From assembly GCA_903813345.2 (NCBI GenBank), contig CAIIXF020000008.1, positions 21,376,822-21,436,821 on the forward strand: DNA of 60,000 nucleotides, read 5' to 3'. The notes under the pieces were generated by a model. It worked only from the letters and a program-made list of their open reading frames with translations. It did not search any database and was not told where the DNA came from. How positions within the stretch are numbered: the stretch's first letter is position 1; each line of letters starts with the position of its first letter. This DNA is from Owenia fusiformis (Eukaryota > Annelida > Polychaeta > Sabellida > Oweniidae). The translations under genes were made by a program, and so were the position numbers. Of the stretch, positions 48,311-58,745 are shown one piece after another.

Positions 48311-49541
48311 ATAGTTTAACGCAAAAAATATTTTTTAAGATAGCCACCAGTTCAAAAATCAGTTAGATTTTGACTCGAGTATCGCCATCAGTTCCCAAAA
48401 TGGCAGCCCGATGTGAGAATGTTTTCTCATCGATATTTGACACACATATCTCATTTAACCCACGAAAACACATTCAGCAGATTGATAAATGCATGAGGAA
48501 AATATCGAGGTATGCTACTATGTTATCTAGTCTGAGTTAGTCCAGTTTTGAAGAGGAAACTCATGAAGGTATCCTATTATCGTTCATTGTATAATCTTTC
48601 AGAAATCCCCAGGGATTTTGTCATTTGAGGCATGAAAAATGCATTTATTGGAATTAATACGGTATCTGCCAGAATTGAATTCATTGAATAAAAACATTAA
48701 CTTAATGAGACTTTCTCAGGCATATATCAATGGTATTTTACCTGAATGATTGATACAGATTGGGTTAGAAGTTAACCATAACCAAAGTGAGGTATTAAAT
48801 AGTTTACGATTCTGTTGTCTTCTGAACTATTTGTTTGCAAACATGTACATTTTCTCAGACAAAAAATGGACATAGGATACTCACACACTTTGTCTTAAGA
48901 ATGCCGTGGTAATTCTGACAACAACTTGTGAAATAAGGAAAAAAGAAAAATCATACCTTTGAGGTTCTGACATTTTGTTACAAAAATGATTCTGTTACGG
49001 TTACAGCGTAAACGAGTGGAGTACCAGTGTTGAAAGTTTTTCATAATTTCTAGATGAGGATCAGTCTGAAAAACATTCTCTGCAACAATCAACATTGGGA
49101 ATTCACAGATATTAATGTTTTCTATTTGAAATCTTTACAAAAAAGATTCTGTTTCAGTTACAGTGTGATCAAGTGGAGAACCAGTGTTGATAGTGTTTCA
49201 TAATTTCTAGATGAAAAGCATTCTCTGCAACAATCAACATAGATCAATCAATTCATAGATATTAATCGTTTCTATTTGAAATCTATATAATTAGATATGT
49301 TTAAAACAATGTTGAAAACTTCAATTTATGAATTGATTGATTATGAATTGAATTTATGACATTGACATTTCACATAAACTCAAGGCCTTTTTCTCGTATT
49401 TAGTCATGCATATAATTTTTGTTTTATATCTGACATGCTAAAATTAAAACGTGATTAATTGAATTTTTAATTTTGATTGTTTTGGAAGTCCAAAACATGA
49501 AGTGATGTCACATATAGCGTGCATCAGACTTGTCTATTTGA
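48311..49541. other. Spacer between genes A and B
   Basis: From about 49055 on it matches the region upstream of gene A (from about 40665). Bases 49050-49130 and 49210-49285 are a local duplication (CATTCTCTGCAACAATCAAC, GTTTCTATTTGAAATCT). Nothing else is supported. Confidence 0.5.
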
Positions 49542-49595
49542 TATATAAGCCTCAAGAACAGTTCAGCAGCAGTCAGTTCAAGAGGAGAATTGAAG
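49542..49595 (+). promoter_or_regulatory. Gene B core promoter and 21-nt non-coding exon 1
   Basis: TATATAAG at 49542-49549, initiator TCAGTTC with A at 49575 (33 bases, as in gene A), exon 1 49575-49595 ending GAATTGAAG|GTAAGAG. Exon 1 differs from gene A by one base. Confidence 0.75.
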
Positions 49596-49863
49596 GTAAG
49601 AGCTGAACATTTCATTTATACTCTTAATAGATCATTGCAATTACTGCTCTCAATTAATACAAGCAAACAAAAATCATATCAGTGTTCTCTACAGGATTTT
49701 TTTCTCAAGTTGTGACATAATTCTATGCAATATGGCTTTTCTCATTTTTAAGTTAGGTTTGGGCCAGTGGGTTCTCAGGCAGGGAGATCACTGCATATTT
49801 CGAGTAATCAACATCACAAAACTGTGTTGAATTTAACTTATTGTTTTTTATGTTCTAGTAACT

Positions 49864-52800
49864 ATGGCAAAATACCTGATACCTTTGGCTTTTGGCATTT
49901 GCCTTGTTGAATTTGTGTTAGCTGGTGCTGTAGCAGACCCAGTAGTAAGTTCAAAGTGATTTACTATATTTTGTATACAGATTTTATCTAGATTTTATAA
50001 TAAGAGGAGTTGAATGCTCAAACTTTTACATACGACAGGGTGATAAGTTTCTTACCATTGGCTCTCAATTTTGTAATAAGAGGAGTTGGAAGCTCAAACT
50101 TTAACATGAGACAGGATAGTTAGTTTGCTTGAAACTGTACGAGTTTCATATAAATTGGTTTATTGGTAGTGACACAGAGTCAATACATATTTACAATGAT
50201 TGAATTAGGTGGAGCAGCGTTTTTTATAAAAAAATTGTGCTAAGCTGCAGTTATGGAAATTTCTAACACTAAGTAGTGTCATCTGTCAACAGACTGTAGT
50301 TTAATCATGTTTAATTAGTTTTTCTGCTAATATTCATTCTCATTCAAAATAGTCAACCCCAGTTGCGATTGCACTTCCTATATCTGTCCACTCGATCTAA
50401 AAACACATGTTTAAGGCCTTCGTATGAGAGGTTTAAAACAATATCGGTAAATTTCCAGAACCACAACTCGGCAGATATTTTATATATAAGGCTGCTCCAC
50501 CTAACTTTGTCATTGAAAATATGAATTGACTCTGTGTCACTACCAATAAACCAATTTATATGAAACTCGCACAGTTTCAAGCAAACTAACTATCCTGTCT
50601 CATGTTAAAGTTTGAGCTTCCAACTCCTCTTATTACAAAATTGAGAGCCAATGGTAAGAAACTTTTTGATCAGCCCTTGTATAAAGTATGGCCTCACTAC
50701 AGTGGTATGGTACACACTATAAGAGGGTCAACCATCAGATATTTACCCCAATGAACAAAGTTTAGTAGGGATATAGTGAAACGCTCCATCCATCCATCGG
50801 TCAGTCTGCACGTCCATCAGTTCATCTGTCTGAAAGATAACTCAAATACCAGTGGAAGTATCTGCTTCAACTTTGGTGGAAAGATGTATATTGGTAAATA
50901 AATGCAAGTAAAAATATTTTCAAAAAGGCCACCGCTTTAGAAATGGCTTTAGAAATTTCTTGAAACTTTGGTAGTATATTCACAACATCTATCTTTTGCA
51001 CATATATTCAGTGTTTTTCAGCCCGACCCCCAGGGGCCGTGTATGGAGGTCAGTTAAACAGGATTTTTGTTAATTTTGAGATCTGTTTGAAGTATAGCTT
51101 TATTATATTCAAATGAAAACAAGGCAGGTTGCAAGTAGATTGTAAATATTGGATCATTTTTCTGATTCAGGCCTCGTAAAATTCCAAATGGCTGTTTAAT
51201 GTGGGATTTTGCAACAATTATCTAATCTCTTCAAAGTATGGCTATATTATACTCAAATTGAATGGAATTTTGAGTAGATCACAATTATGGTGTTGTTTTG
51301 GTGTTGTTTTTCTGATATGTGCTTCAGAAAATTCAAAATGGCTGCTTAGAGCAAGAATTTGCTATAACTTAGAGATCTCTTCAAAGTATGGTTAAATTAT
51401 ACTAAGTATGATCTCAAATATTGTAATGTCTTTGTGATTTGTGTCTTACTGCTAAAATGGTCACCCAAATTCTTAAAGTGAAATTCCGATATATCTCTAA
51501 TGTATGTCTTTTAATATCTGCCAATTTAATCAAGGGTAGAGTAGATGGTAAATATTACATTATGAAATTTAAAGATTCATGAATATTGCATTCATTGGGG
51601 TATGCAACTCCATGGAGTTGCCGATTTCTAGTTTTTAACATCAGACACAAATTGTCATGAATGAAATGGTAATGGTAAGGTACAACACAAGGGGTTTGAA
51701 TTTGCGTTATACTGTATCTTACCTGCACATTATACCGTATACTACATCCAGAGTTTGAGTAGGTTTAACTATGAAATTCAACGTCAGGTTCACTGTCTGG
51801 GATATTGTTACAGGCATTCATGTATAAAAATAATCTAGAAATTAGACCAGATCTTTCTGAAATGATGAAAACATAAGTTTGATCAAATTTCATCACCCTC
51901 ATGTTGTATCGTAGCCCGTGCTTTCAACTGTCACGCTTAATTTGGTGCATACCCTGTGTTCAAGATATACCTCAGTCTATCAATTTCCATATTTTTGTCT
52001 AGAAATTGAGAAACATATTCCATTCATAATAAATATTAGTATTTCATATTATAGTGTGAAATAGTAGAGAGAGGTGAATATTGTGGCAAATTGATGCCCC
52101 CTGGTATATTCACGCTGGCCGGGCGGTGTGCGGAGGGAGACGAATGCTTCTGCAAACCAGAGAAACCTGAGAATGAGAAACCAGGGAATGAAAATGCCCC
52201 TGATACAATGGGTGGCGACATGGGTCCAGAAAAGAAACCAAAAATGGAACCTAAAATGAAACAACCCAAAACATGTAAATGTACTGATCCAGCAGAAATC
52301 AAAGCACATATGGGTATGTAATTTTTGTAGGGTATTCATTTCACACGTACAGAGTATACATTAGATATCACTTTCTGACCAATCATAAGCCATTCTATAT
52401 TTGACAACATATGCAGGATCTGTAAAAAGGGAAAAAATAGGCACTGCATAAGGCTGCATTTTTGAACTACCTGCGGGCAAGTTCTTTGCATAAAATAAGT
52501 ATTCCCCTTAGGTATCGGGAAAAAGAACAATGAACCCATGCGTTGCAAATTACATGATCACACATTTTCAACAAAAGCAGTTCATTCAAGTGCACTTAAA
52601 CCACTAATAACACTGTTGCAACCTTTACGACTGCTCACGTGTGTCACCCGTGCAGGCTTGTTACTCATGCACCACAGGAGTGCAATTGCAATAAATCGTG
52701 ATCTCTTTCAAAAGAATTGTGTGAGTATTATAAGCGTGCTCTGATGAGTTGTTTTGTTGAAACATGCAACCATGTAATTTGCAATACAGGACTTCTTGTT

Positions 52801-53666
52801 CTTTTTCTTGATACCTGCGGGAAATCTCATTATTACCTATTATGCAATGCACCACCACCTCGGGTAATTCTAAAACGCAGTATTAAACATTTTAAATAGT
52901 ATCATAATGGTCTAAGCAACATACATGTAGATGTAGGTCATAATTTGACCTTGCAAAAATGTATCTTGAAAAAATGTATCTGGTTTCAACTCTTCTTGAT
53001 GATATTATTTAAAATATTGAATATTCAATGAATTGTGGTTGGCATAAATCACTTCTATATTATTATATGATATCCTTATAATTTTGCCTGTGTAATTGGT
53101 AAAAATTTAGTGTATAAATATGTAACTGAGAGTTATCAATGATTTACCATTGGAAGTCACATAGTGTCTCAAAGGTTCTTTCAATTTGAAGTTTTTTTGG
53201 AATCTGTTTAGTATAGAACCCATACTTTCCATTACTTAATTAATTAAAAGGGAACTAAAAGTGCATGTGATCCTGAATAATAATACTACCCTTTAAATGA
53301 TAGCATGACATGGGAGTTTTTTCAGTATATGGGAAAGTTTATTTTGATAATTCTTCTTAGTCTGTTTATTTGATACCGACCATCAACTGAAGTGAGCAGT
53401 TTCCCCAGAACTAAATGCATTTATTCATTATATCTCTAATAACGATATCTCTTTGTAAACTAGAAATGGAAGAAGAGGAAGAAGAACAAGGAATGGGAGG
53501 AAAGAAAGGAAAGGGAAGGGGAAAGGGCAAAGGCAAAGGAAAGGAGGAAACTGTTGAAGGAAGTGGTGATCCAACTGGTACTGCTCCAACCACTACTCGA
53601 CAACCAGGCAAGGGAAGAGGAAAGAAAGGAGGAAAGAAAAGAGGGAGAGGACCCAAAGGACGATAG
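49864..53666 (+). CDS. Gene B: paralogue of gene A (180 aa), three coding exons
   Basis: Coding exons are 49864-49944, 52055-52313 and 53464-53666 (TAG at 53664). The donor after exon 2 is GTA|GTAAGT; an alternative GT three bases earlier would drop one Val and match gene A. Signal peptide MAKYLIPLAFGICLVEFVLA differs from A at few sites. The Cys module begins CEIVERGEYCGKLMPPG and keeps all five cysteines and spacing; the later CXC (CKC) is also kept. The linker is rearranged (PEKPENEKPGNENAP), the acidic run is six Glu, the GK tract is shorter, and E-G-S147-G-D plus Thr-rich sequence is retained. The C-terminus gains GRGPKGR. Coding sequence and exon edges are far better kept than introns, which argues that both genes make selected proteins. 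Function unknown, as for gene A. Confidence 0.8.
50036..50678. mobile_element. 640-bp element with about 180-bp TIRs in intron 2 of gene B
   Basis: The left arm (GATAAGTTTCTTACCATTGG onward, to about 50215) is inverted at 50490-50678, including TAATAAGAGGAGTTGGAAGC and ACACAGAGTCAAT. A fragment of the same arm precedes it (49995-50035). Gene A has no such element at the matching place (about 41470), so it entered B after duplication. The 75-codon minus frame inside is a by-product. Confidence 0.85.
50744..50900 (+). mobile_element. Pearl-like family 2 remnant in intron 2 of gene B
   Basis: Counterpart of 41534: ACCCCAATGAACAAAGTTTA, GGGATATAGTGAA, (CATC)n and GATAACTCAAATACCAGTGG, followed by TTTGGTGGAAAGAT as in gene A. 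Confidence 0.75.
52454..52880. mobile_element. 427-bp MITE in intron 3 of gene B
   Basis: Ends CTGCATTTTTGAACTACC and, reversed, CTGCGTTTTAGAATTACC. Inner blocks pair too (AGGTATCGGGAAAAAGAACA with its reverse near 52790; TTGCAAATTACATG with its reverse near 52775). Gene A shows the uninterrupted site GGCACTGTAAAACATTTT at 43032. The frames at 52538 and 52661 lie wholly inside it. Confidence 0.85.
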
Positions 53667-53728
53667 ATAACTTGTCCAAGATGAAATCAATCAAATACCA
53701 ATCAGTTGATATATATTTGTGAAATATG

Positions 53729-53734
53729 AATAAA
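53729..53734 (+). terminator. Polyadenylation signal of gene B
   Basis: AATAAA, 63 bases after the stop, in the same context as in gene A. Homology between the two gene regions ends shortly after, near 53770. Confidence 0.8.
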
Positions 53735-53788
53735 TATTTTTATGACTGAATAACATTTTCTTTCAATTTGCAAAATTCTGAATAGTTT

Positions 53789-53912
53789 TGTTATGTCACC
53801 ACTACAAATTATGGTCTTTTTGGATGGTGTTGGGCAGTAGATGTTCAAAATACAGTATCTGTAACAAATGGCATGTGGTGCCATTTTTCATGTTAATACC
53901 TTGTAAGATATG
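53789..53912 (+). mobile_element. Short ATGTCACCACYA element, copy 2
   Basis: Starts TATGTCACCACTACAAAT and ends ATGTGGTGCCATTTTTCATG then AATACCTTGTAA. Same type as 37319. Inserted just after the end of gene B homology. Confidence 0.7.
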
Positions 53913-54004
53913 ATGGAATCTCTCTTTCTTGTATGTAATATACATTATGAAATGAGGCAATTCTGATTGGTTGTTATTTCACCGTCAGTGATGACATATT
54001 GACA

Positions 54005-54132
54005 TGGTCTCCAACTTTCTTACCAAAGGTGTCCAGCATCCAGTGGTCGAGGTTTGGAGTTCGCCGTCTGTAACAAATGTTGTCTGCAGCAAATGCAGGT
54101 GGTAACATTTTGCATGTTCATGCCTTGTTAAT
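54005..54132 (+). mobile_element. Short ATGTCACCACCA element, copy 3 (left end lost)
   Basis: GTAACAAATGTTGTCTGCAG and GGTGGTAACATTTTGCATG, then ATGCCTTGTTAAT, match the right half of the family. The left terminus is degraded. Confidence 0.6.
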
Positions 54133-56980
54133 AAATGTCACATGTTTACTTACTGAAGCTGGATCATGATTCTATGTGTTGTGGTGTTAAAACGTCAGCA
54201 GAAATACATATCCATACGATAATCAAGTGAATTAGATAACAGATTTTTCGAAAACCAGTCTCCTGCTAAGGATATAAAAACTTGTATTGACATGCTCTAA
54301 AGTGCGGCCGTGCACCTCAATGTCAAGATAAATTAATGTGTCTAAAACACGTACCTAATCTACTAAAACAGCTTGTCACTTACATATACACGTTTAGCAA
54401 ACATAGCAAAATGATCTGAATTTTGGAATTTTGTTCGAGAGCTAGTAATGCTTGCTCCGTGTTTTCATAATAAGTGTTCATCAGACTTCATGCATGCTCA
54501 GGAGAAAATCATTAACCAATCAAATTTATAAATTAATTTCGTGCATGCATCTTACAAGGGTGCAGATATTCGTATTTATAAACGAACCAATTTGAGATAA
54601 CCCAATATCAGTCGGAGAAATCTGACGATCTACAGAAACTCACTCTAAAATATCAAAAGTGGACTGACAGTGTATTCTACTATACTGGTATCCAAGATCT
54701 TCAGTATAGATAAAGTATTTTGGAATCTCTCGAATGATTAAGTAAGTCTCTCGTTCGAAAGACAATCGTATCAACTTGAACAATTTTGAGTTTTGAGGAA
54801 AAATTTTAACATGCGCAGAAGGCATTCTGTTGCGCATTATGTTAATGTCTTCTATGGACTATCTCAGATGGATGTTGACCCTCTTCTAGACATTGTCTGT
54901 TCCACATTCTATATACCGAAGTACTAAACTACATCTATTATCAACATCAAGAATAGTTCAGTAAAACCTGTCTGATAGAACATCTTTCTGTAAGGAGCAT
55001 GTCTGTGAATAGTTTTTAGAAATCAAATGTTTTTCCATTGACTTGAATTGAAGTGGACCCTCTCTGTGTGGAACACCTGTCTACTCGGTACAAGGAACAT
55101 TGTTATAGGGCAAATTTTCAAAATACACCTGTTCACAAAGAACATGGAAAAGTGGTTACAGCCTGGAGAGTGTTCCTTGTTCGCAGAATTTACTTTATTT
55201 GAGTATTAGAGTATTTCCAACCTTAGTATGCAAACGAAATGTTCTACGGTCTTGTGGTTTTGGATTGTGAAATTGATTCCTGAAAGGTGGAGAAGGGCAA
55301 AAGACATTTTTTGTGATATAGGGGCTTGTTTTCCTTCTATGGTTGCTATATTTTGTAATACTCTTTGCTCTTTCCCTTTTTGTGCTTGTACTTATGTTTT
55401 CCTAAACACATTCAATAAGGATATTCAAAAGGAATCCAGTACATGAAATCATGATATTTTCATAAAAGGTCAAGTCTTTCATAATTTTTGATTATAGAAG
55501 ATAATGGCAGTTAGCATTCGATCTACAATAGGTAAAGTACATTTCATTTACTTCCAAAACTAAGGATCAAATATTCATCACAAAGGTCAATATAAATCTA
55601 TCAACAATCAATGTGAATGGTCAAGCTGTCAAATGCCCACAGAATATCAGTATAACCATCTCATTGCCTGATCTATGATTTCATCCTTCTCCAAAGGACT
55701 TCATGTATGCTTTAATTCAAATATATAATTTTTAAAATACCCTTGCAGCAAGAATGTATGAATTTGATATTTACATTCCTAAGTACATAGATTTCAAAAG
55801 GTATGTTAAGAATATATTGAAATTGGTGCAATAGCTTAATGTATCTCAGAGCAAATGATTGCATTCTGCAGCATCAATAACCAGTGGATGAAACACATTC
55901 CCTCTGGGGACTAGGAGTATCATAATGTGAAAAGTATATTTAGTAGCAGGCTAATTATATGATTCAGCCAGCGTGATCTAATTTAGCAATTTCAATACAC
56001 ATCCTTTGAGGGTCATTATAGAGACTGTACTTATCTTGCATGTGTATATAAATGTCACAGTAGTAGTTCTTGTGTTTATAATAGAACCAGGGTTGTGATG
56101 TATGAATTTGGTGATGATTGAAATAAGACTTATATAGTAAGTGTTACCAGTGTATGCCTTGAGTCTATGTTGCTTGTATACTGTTTTCTTAACTGAAATA
56201 AATTTTATTGGTATTGATAAATTTCATTGATATTGATTTTTAATGTCCAATCACTGAGCTTTGGACATTGAGATGATATTTGAATGACCACATGTATGGC
56301 AGCATCTAATACATGTATATATTATTTCCCACACAAATTGCACTGTAAGAATAACAGATTGAGATTCTAATTGATACAGTCAACAAACTCATACTTTGGT
56401 TCACCAGTGTTTATATTACTTGTGGTTTCATAGGTATGTTGGAAGAAGATCGGACATAAATACACAGCAAACCATATTTTCTTTTTTTCTTTTTTGTGCA
56501 AATATGAGCAGGAGCTTACTCTTTGTCTTAAACTGATAGATCAATGTTTTTCAACATTTTATATCTGCAATTTCTTACCAAATTGCCTATTAGGATAATG
56601 TCCATTTGATTTCTAAAGAATGATTGAAGTATCGGAGTATAGTTCATGAATGAAAAAACAGATATCCGCTTGTCCGATATAATTAGGAAAGAGATCAGTA
56701 TGTAACATTGAACTGACAACATGCAAGGCAATGGATCAATGGTAACAATTCAAAGACATATTAAATGAAAGCAGTGATTTTCTTAGACTAATGTAGAATA
56801 TTTCATCTACCTTTACTCTTGAATATTATATGATATTTTTTATATAAGTATGTATTTATTTAGTATTTATATGAAACTTTTCATTATCACCATGCATAAT
56901 AGGTAAGATTTTGAAAAGATGCTACGACAAATGTCTAATTTTGATTTTTGCATCGATGCAGAAAACTCAAGGGAATACTA
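54133..56980. other. Gene-free stretch
   Basis: A possible decayed pogo/Tigger-type repeat lies around 54958-55195 (CAGTAAAACCTGTCTGATAG start, repeated AAGGAACA/GGAACAC blocks), not certain enough for its own entry. The 72-codon frame at 55228 has no support. Confidence 0.35.
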
Positions 56981-57597
56981 CAGGGTGGGCCAAAAAAACG
57001 CCACTTTTTTTCAAGACACTACAACATTTTTATTTTCCAACCTACATACCCCAAATTTTGCAGTTATATAGTACCAGGGGTTCCTAGTAATAATATAATG
57101 TAACAAGTCCTTCAACTTGGATTATATTTGATTTAAAAGAGGAGTTCAATTGGTCCGCCACCCTATTTGATGATATATTTTAGTTTTAGTCGCCTTGCTG
57201 ATATAGCAGTATCAATGAAATGTTAGCTAAGTTTTTTTCAACCTGTCTTAATTGTCAGCTTTAGTTGAGCAATTTTCTAGATAGGGTGCCTTCATACAAT
57301 CTCCTGGAGACCTTCCCATACCCTATTCTCACTGGGGTTTGCATCAGGACTATTAGCTTGGCGATCATCAGGCCGTATCAGTTCAGGAACATTTTGCAAA
57401 TTATGCTTATTTCTCATGGCACACCACATGTTTAAATGAGACGCTGGTGACATATTATATTATAGTGAAAGTGTTCAATTCATGATCCATGGCTAGATAA
57501 CAACCTCAAGATTGATATGCAAATTATGATTTTGTATCAAAAATTAAAAAAGTTATAGCATTTTGAAAAAAAAGTGGCGTTTCTTTTGCCCACCCTG
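56981..57597. mobile_element. Mariner-type element, 617 bp
   Basis: The ends CAGGGTGGGCCAAAAAAACG and, reversed, CAGGGTGGGCAAAAGAAACG continue to CCACTTTTTTT (31-bp inverted repeats). TA stands on both sides (56979-56980, 57598-57599). The end sequence is typical of mariner. The interior has no transposase frame, so it is non-autonomous or decayed. Confidence 0.9.
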
Positions 57598-58491
57598 TAT
57601 ATAACAAATGATTTGACTAATTCAGATTTTCAGATTCAATATTCTCGAAATAAGCTTAAACAAATATTATTAATTCTGGATCAAAATAAATTCCAGATTT
57701 GTCTTGCTATATTTGTAGAATTCATAATAGGAAAAAATCCATGTTTCATGCTCCTATGAGTGAAATATCTTATTGCTTATGCTTTACAATAAACAATTGA
57801 AATATATAAATCCAGAAATGTAGGAAAGGCAAAATAGGTATAAATAATAATAATGTATACACTTAAACTTTAAAACTTCAATGACATCTGCCACTTCACC
57901 CGAGTTTTTATTGAGAATATTGTGCAAATTGCCTTGGTTAGTTGGGGACCATATCTGTTATTAAGGTTAGCCTTATTGAACGGTTCTTATAAGTCAGTTA
58001 ACTCATCTTTAGCTCACTTATGCATCTTTGGACCATCTCTTTATTGATCGAGGAATTAGTGAAACTATAATTATCTAATATGCTTTATGGTTTTTAATAA
58101 GTATTCCATGCGTCAAATTCAAAATCTTGTATAATCATAGCTAAAGCTATTACAGCCAGAGCATATTAAAACTGGCGAAACCCAGAACAATGTTGCCATC
58201 TATTGTCAAACACCTAATAGCAGTTTCAGTATAGAGAACAAATAATTTTTAGTGATTTGAGATTGATCTGCCAAAACATCTTTCGATACTCTAGTACTTG
58301 AAGAAAATGTTTTTTGAAATAATGTTCCTTTAAACCTATGCTTTGGTGTTAACACCAGACTGTATTTCATTGGAATTTTCAGACAACAATTTAAATATAT
58401 TTCCAGGTACTCAGATGTGACAAGGCAGACATACAGTAAGTCAACTGCAGGTGGGCGTGGCAGACAAGCAAAAAGAACGTCAGCTCGAAAG
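57598..58491. other. Gene-free stretch before the candidate 58492 exon
   Basis: AT-rich except the last 60 bp, where GTGGGCGTGGC (about 58451) resembles a GC box. The 113-codon minus frame at 58206-58547 overlaps the candidate exon antisense and has no support. Confidence 0.35.
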
Positions 58492-58565
58492 ATGGCGGCT
58501 AGAAAACCTGGATGCCATAAGTCAATACAGACAGACAGAGAAGACACTAGTGCTGAAATAAATAT
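58492..58565 (+). CDS. Candidate first coding exon (MAARKPG...)
   Basis: AAAGATGGCGGCTAG gives an ATG in a good start context that doubles as a YY1-like motif, common at TATA-less start sites. The frame reads MAARKPGCHKSIQTDREDTSA then EIN, and reaches a good donor AAATAT|GTAAGC at 58566 with two bases over. If not spliced there, the frame ends at once at the TAA of the donor. A GC-box-like GTGGGCGTGGC lies 40 bp upstream. No family is recognised and the next exon, if in the window, was not found. Confidence 0.35.
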
Positions 58566-58602
58566 GTAAGCTAATGATTTAATTGAAGATCTTGATTTTT
58601 AT

Positions 58603-58745
58603 GTCACCACTTGTATGTCACCACCACAAGTGCTGACATATTTCTATAGTCTCCAATTTTTTGTGGTAGTGGTTGGTGTTGGTGGTTGATGTTCAGCATA
58701 TGTAACAAATGGTGGTGACATTTTGCGTGTTAATGCCTTGTTATA
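58603..58745 (+). mobile_element. Short ATGTCACCACCA element, copy 4 with doubled left end
   Basis: TATGTCACCACTTGTATGTC then ACCACCACAAGTG show two left ends in a row. The right end is GGTGGTGACATTTTGCGTG then TTAATGCCTTGTTA. Confidence 0.75.

Noticed and set aside
54958-55195. Pogo/Tigger-like start CAGTAAAACCTGTCTGATAG
   Set aside because: The opposite end does not clearly match as an inverted repeat and no TA duplication could be confirmed.
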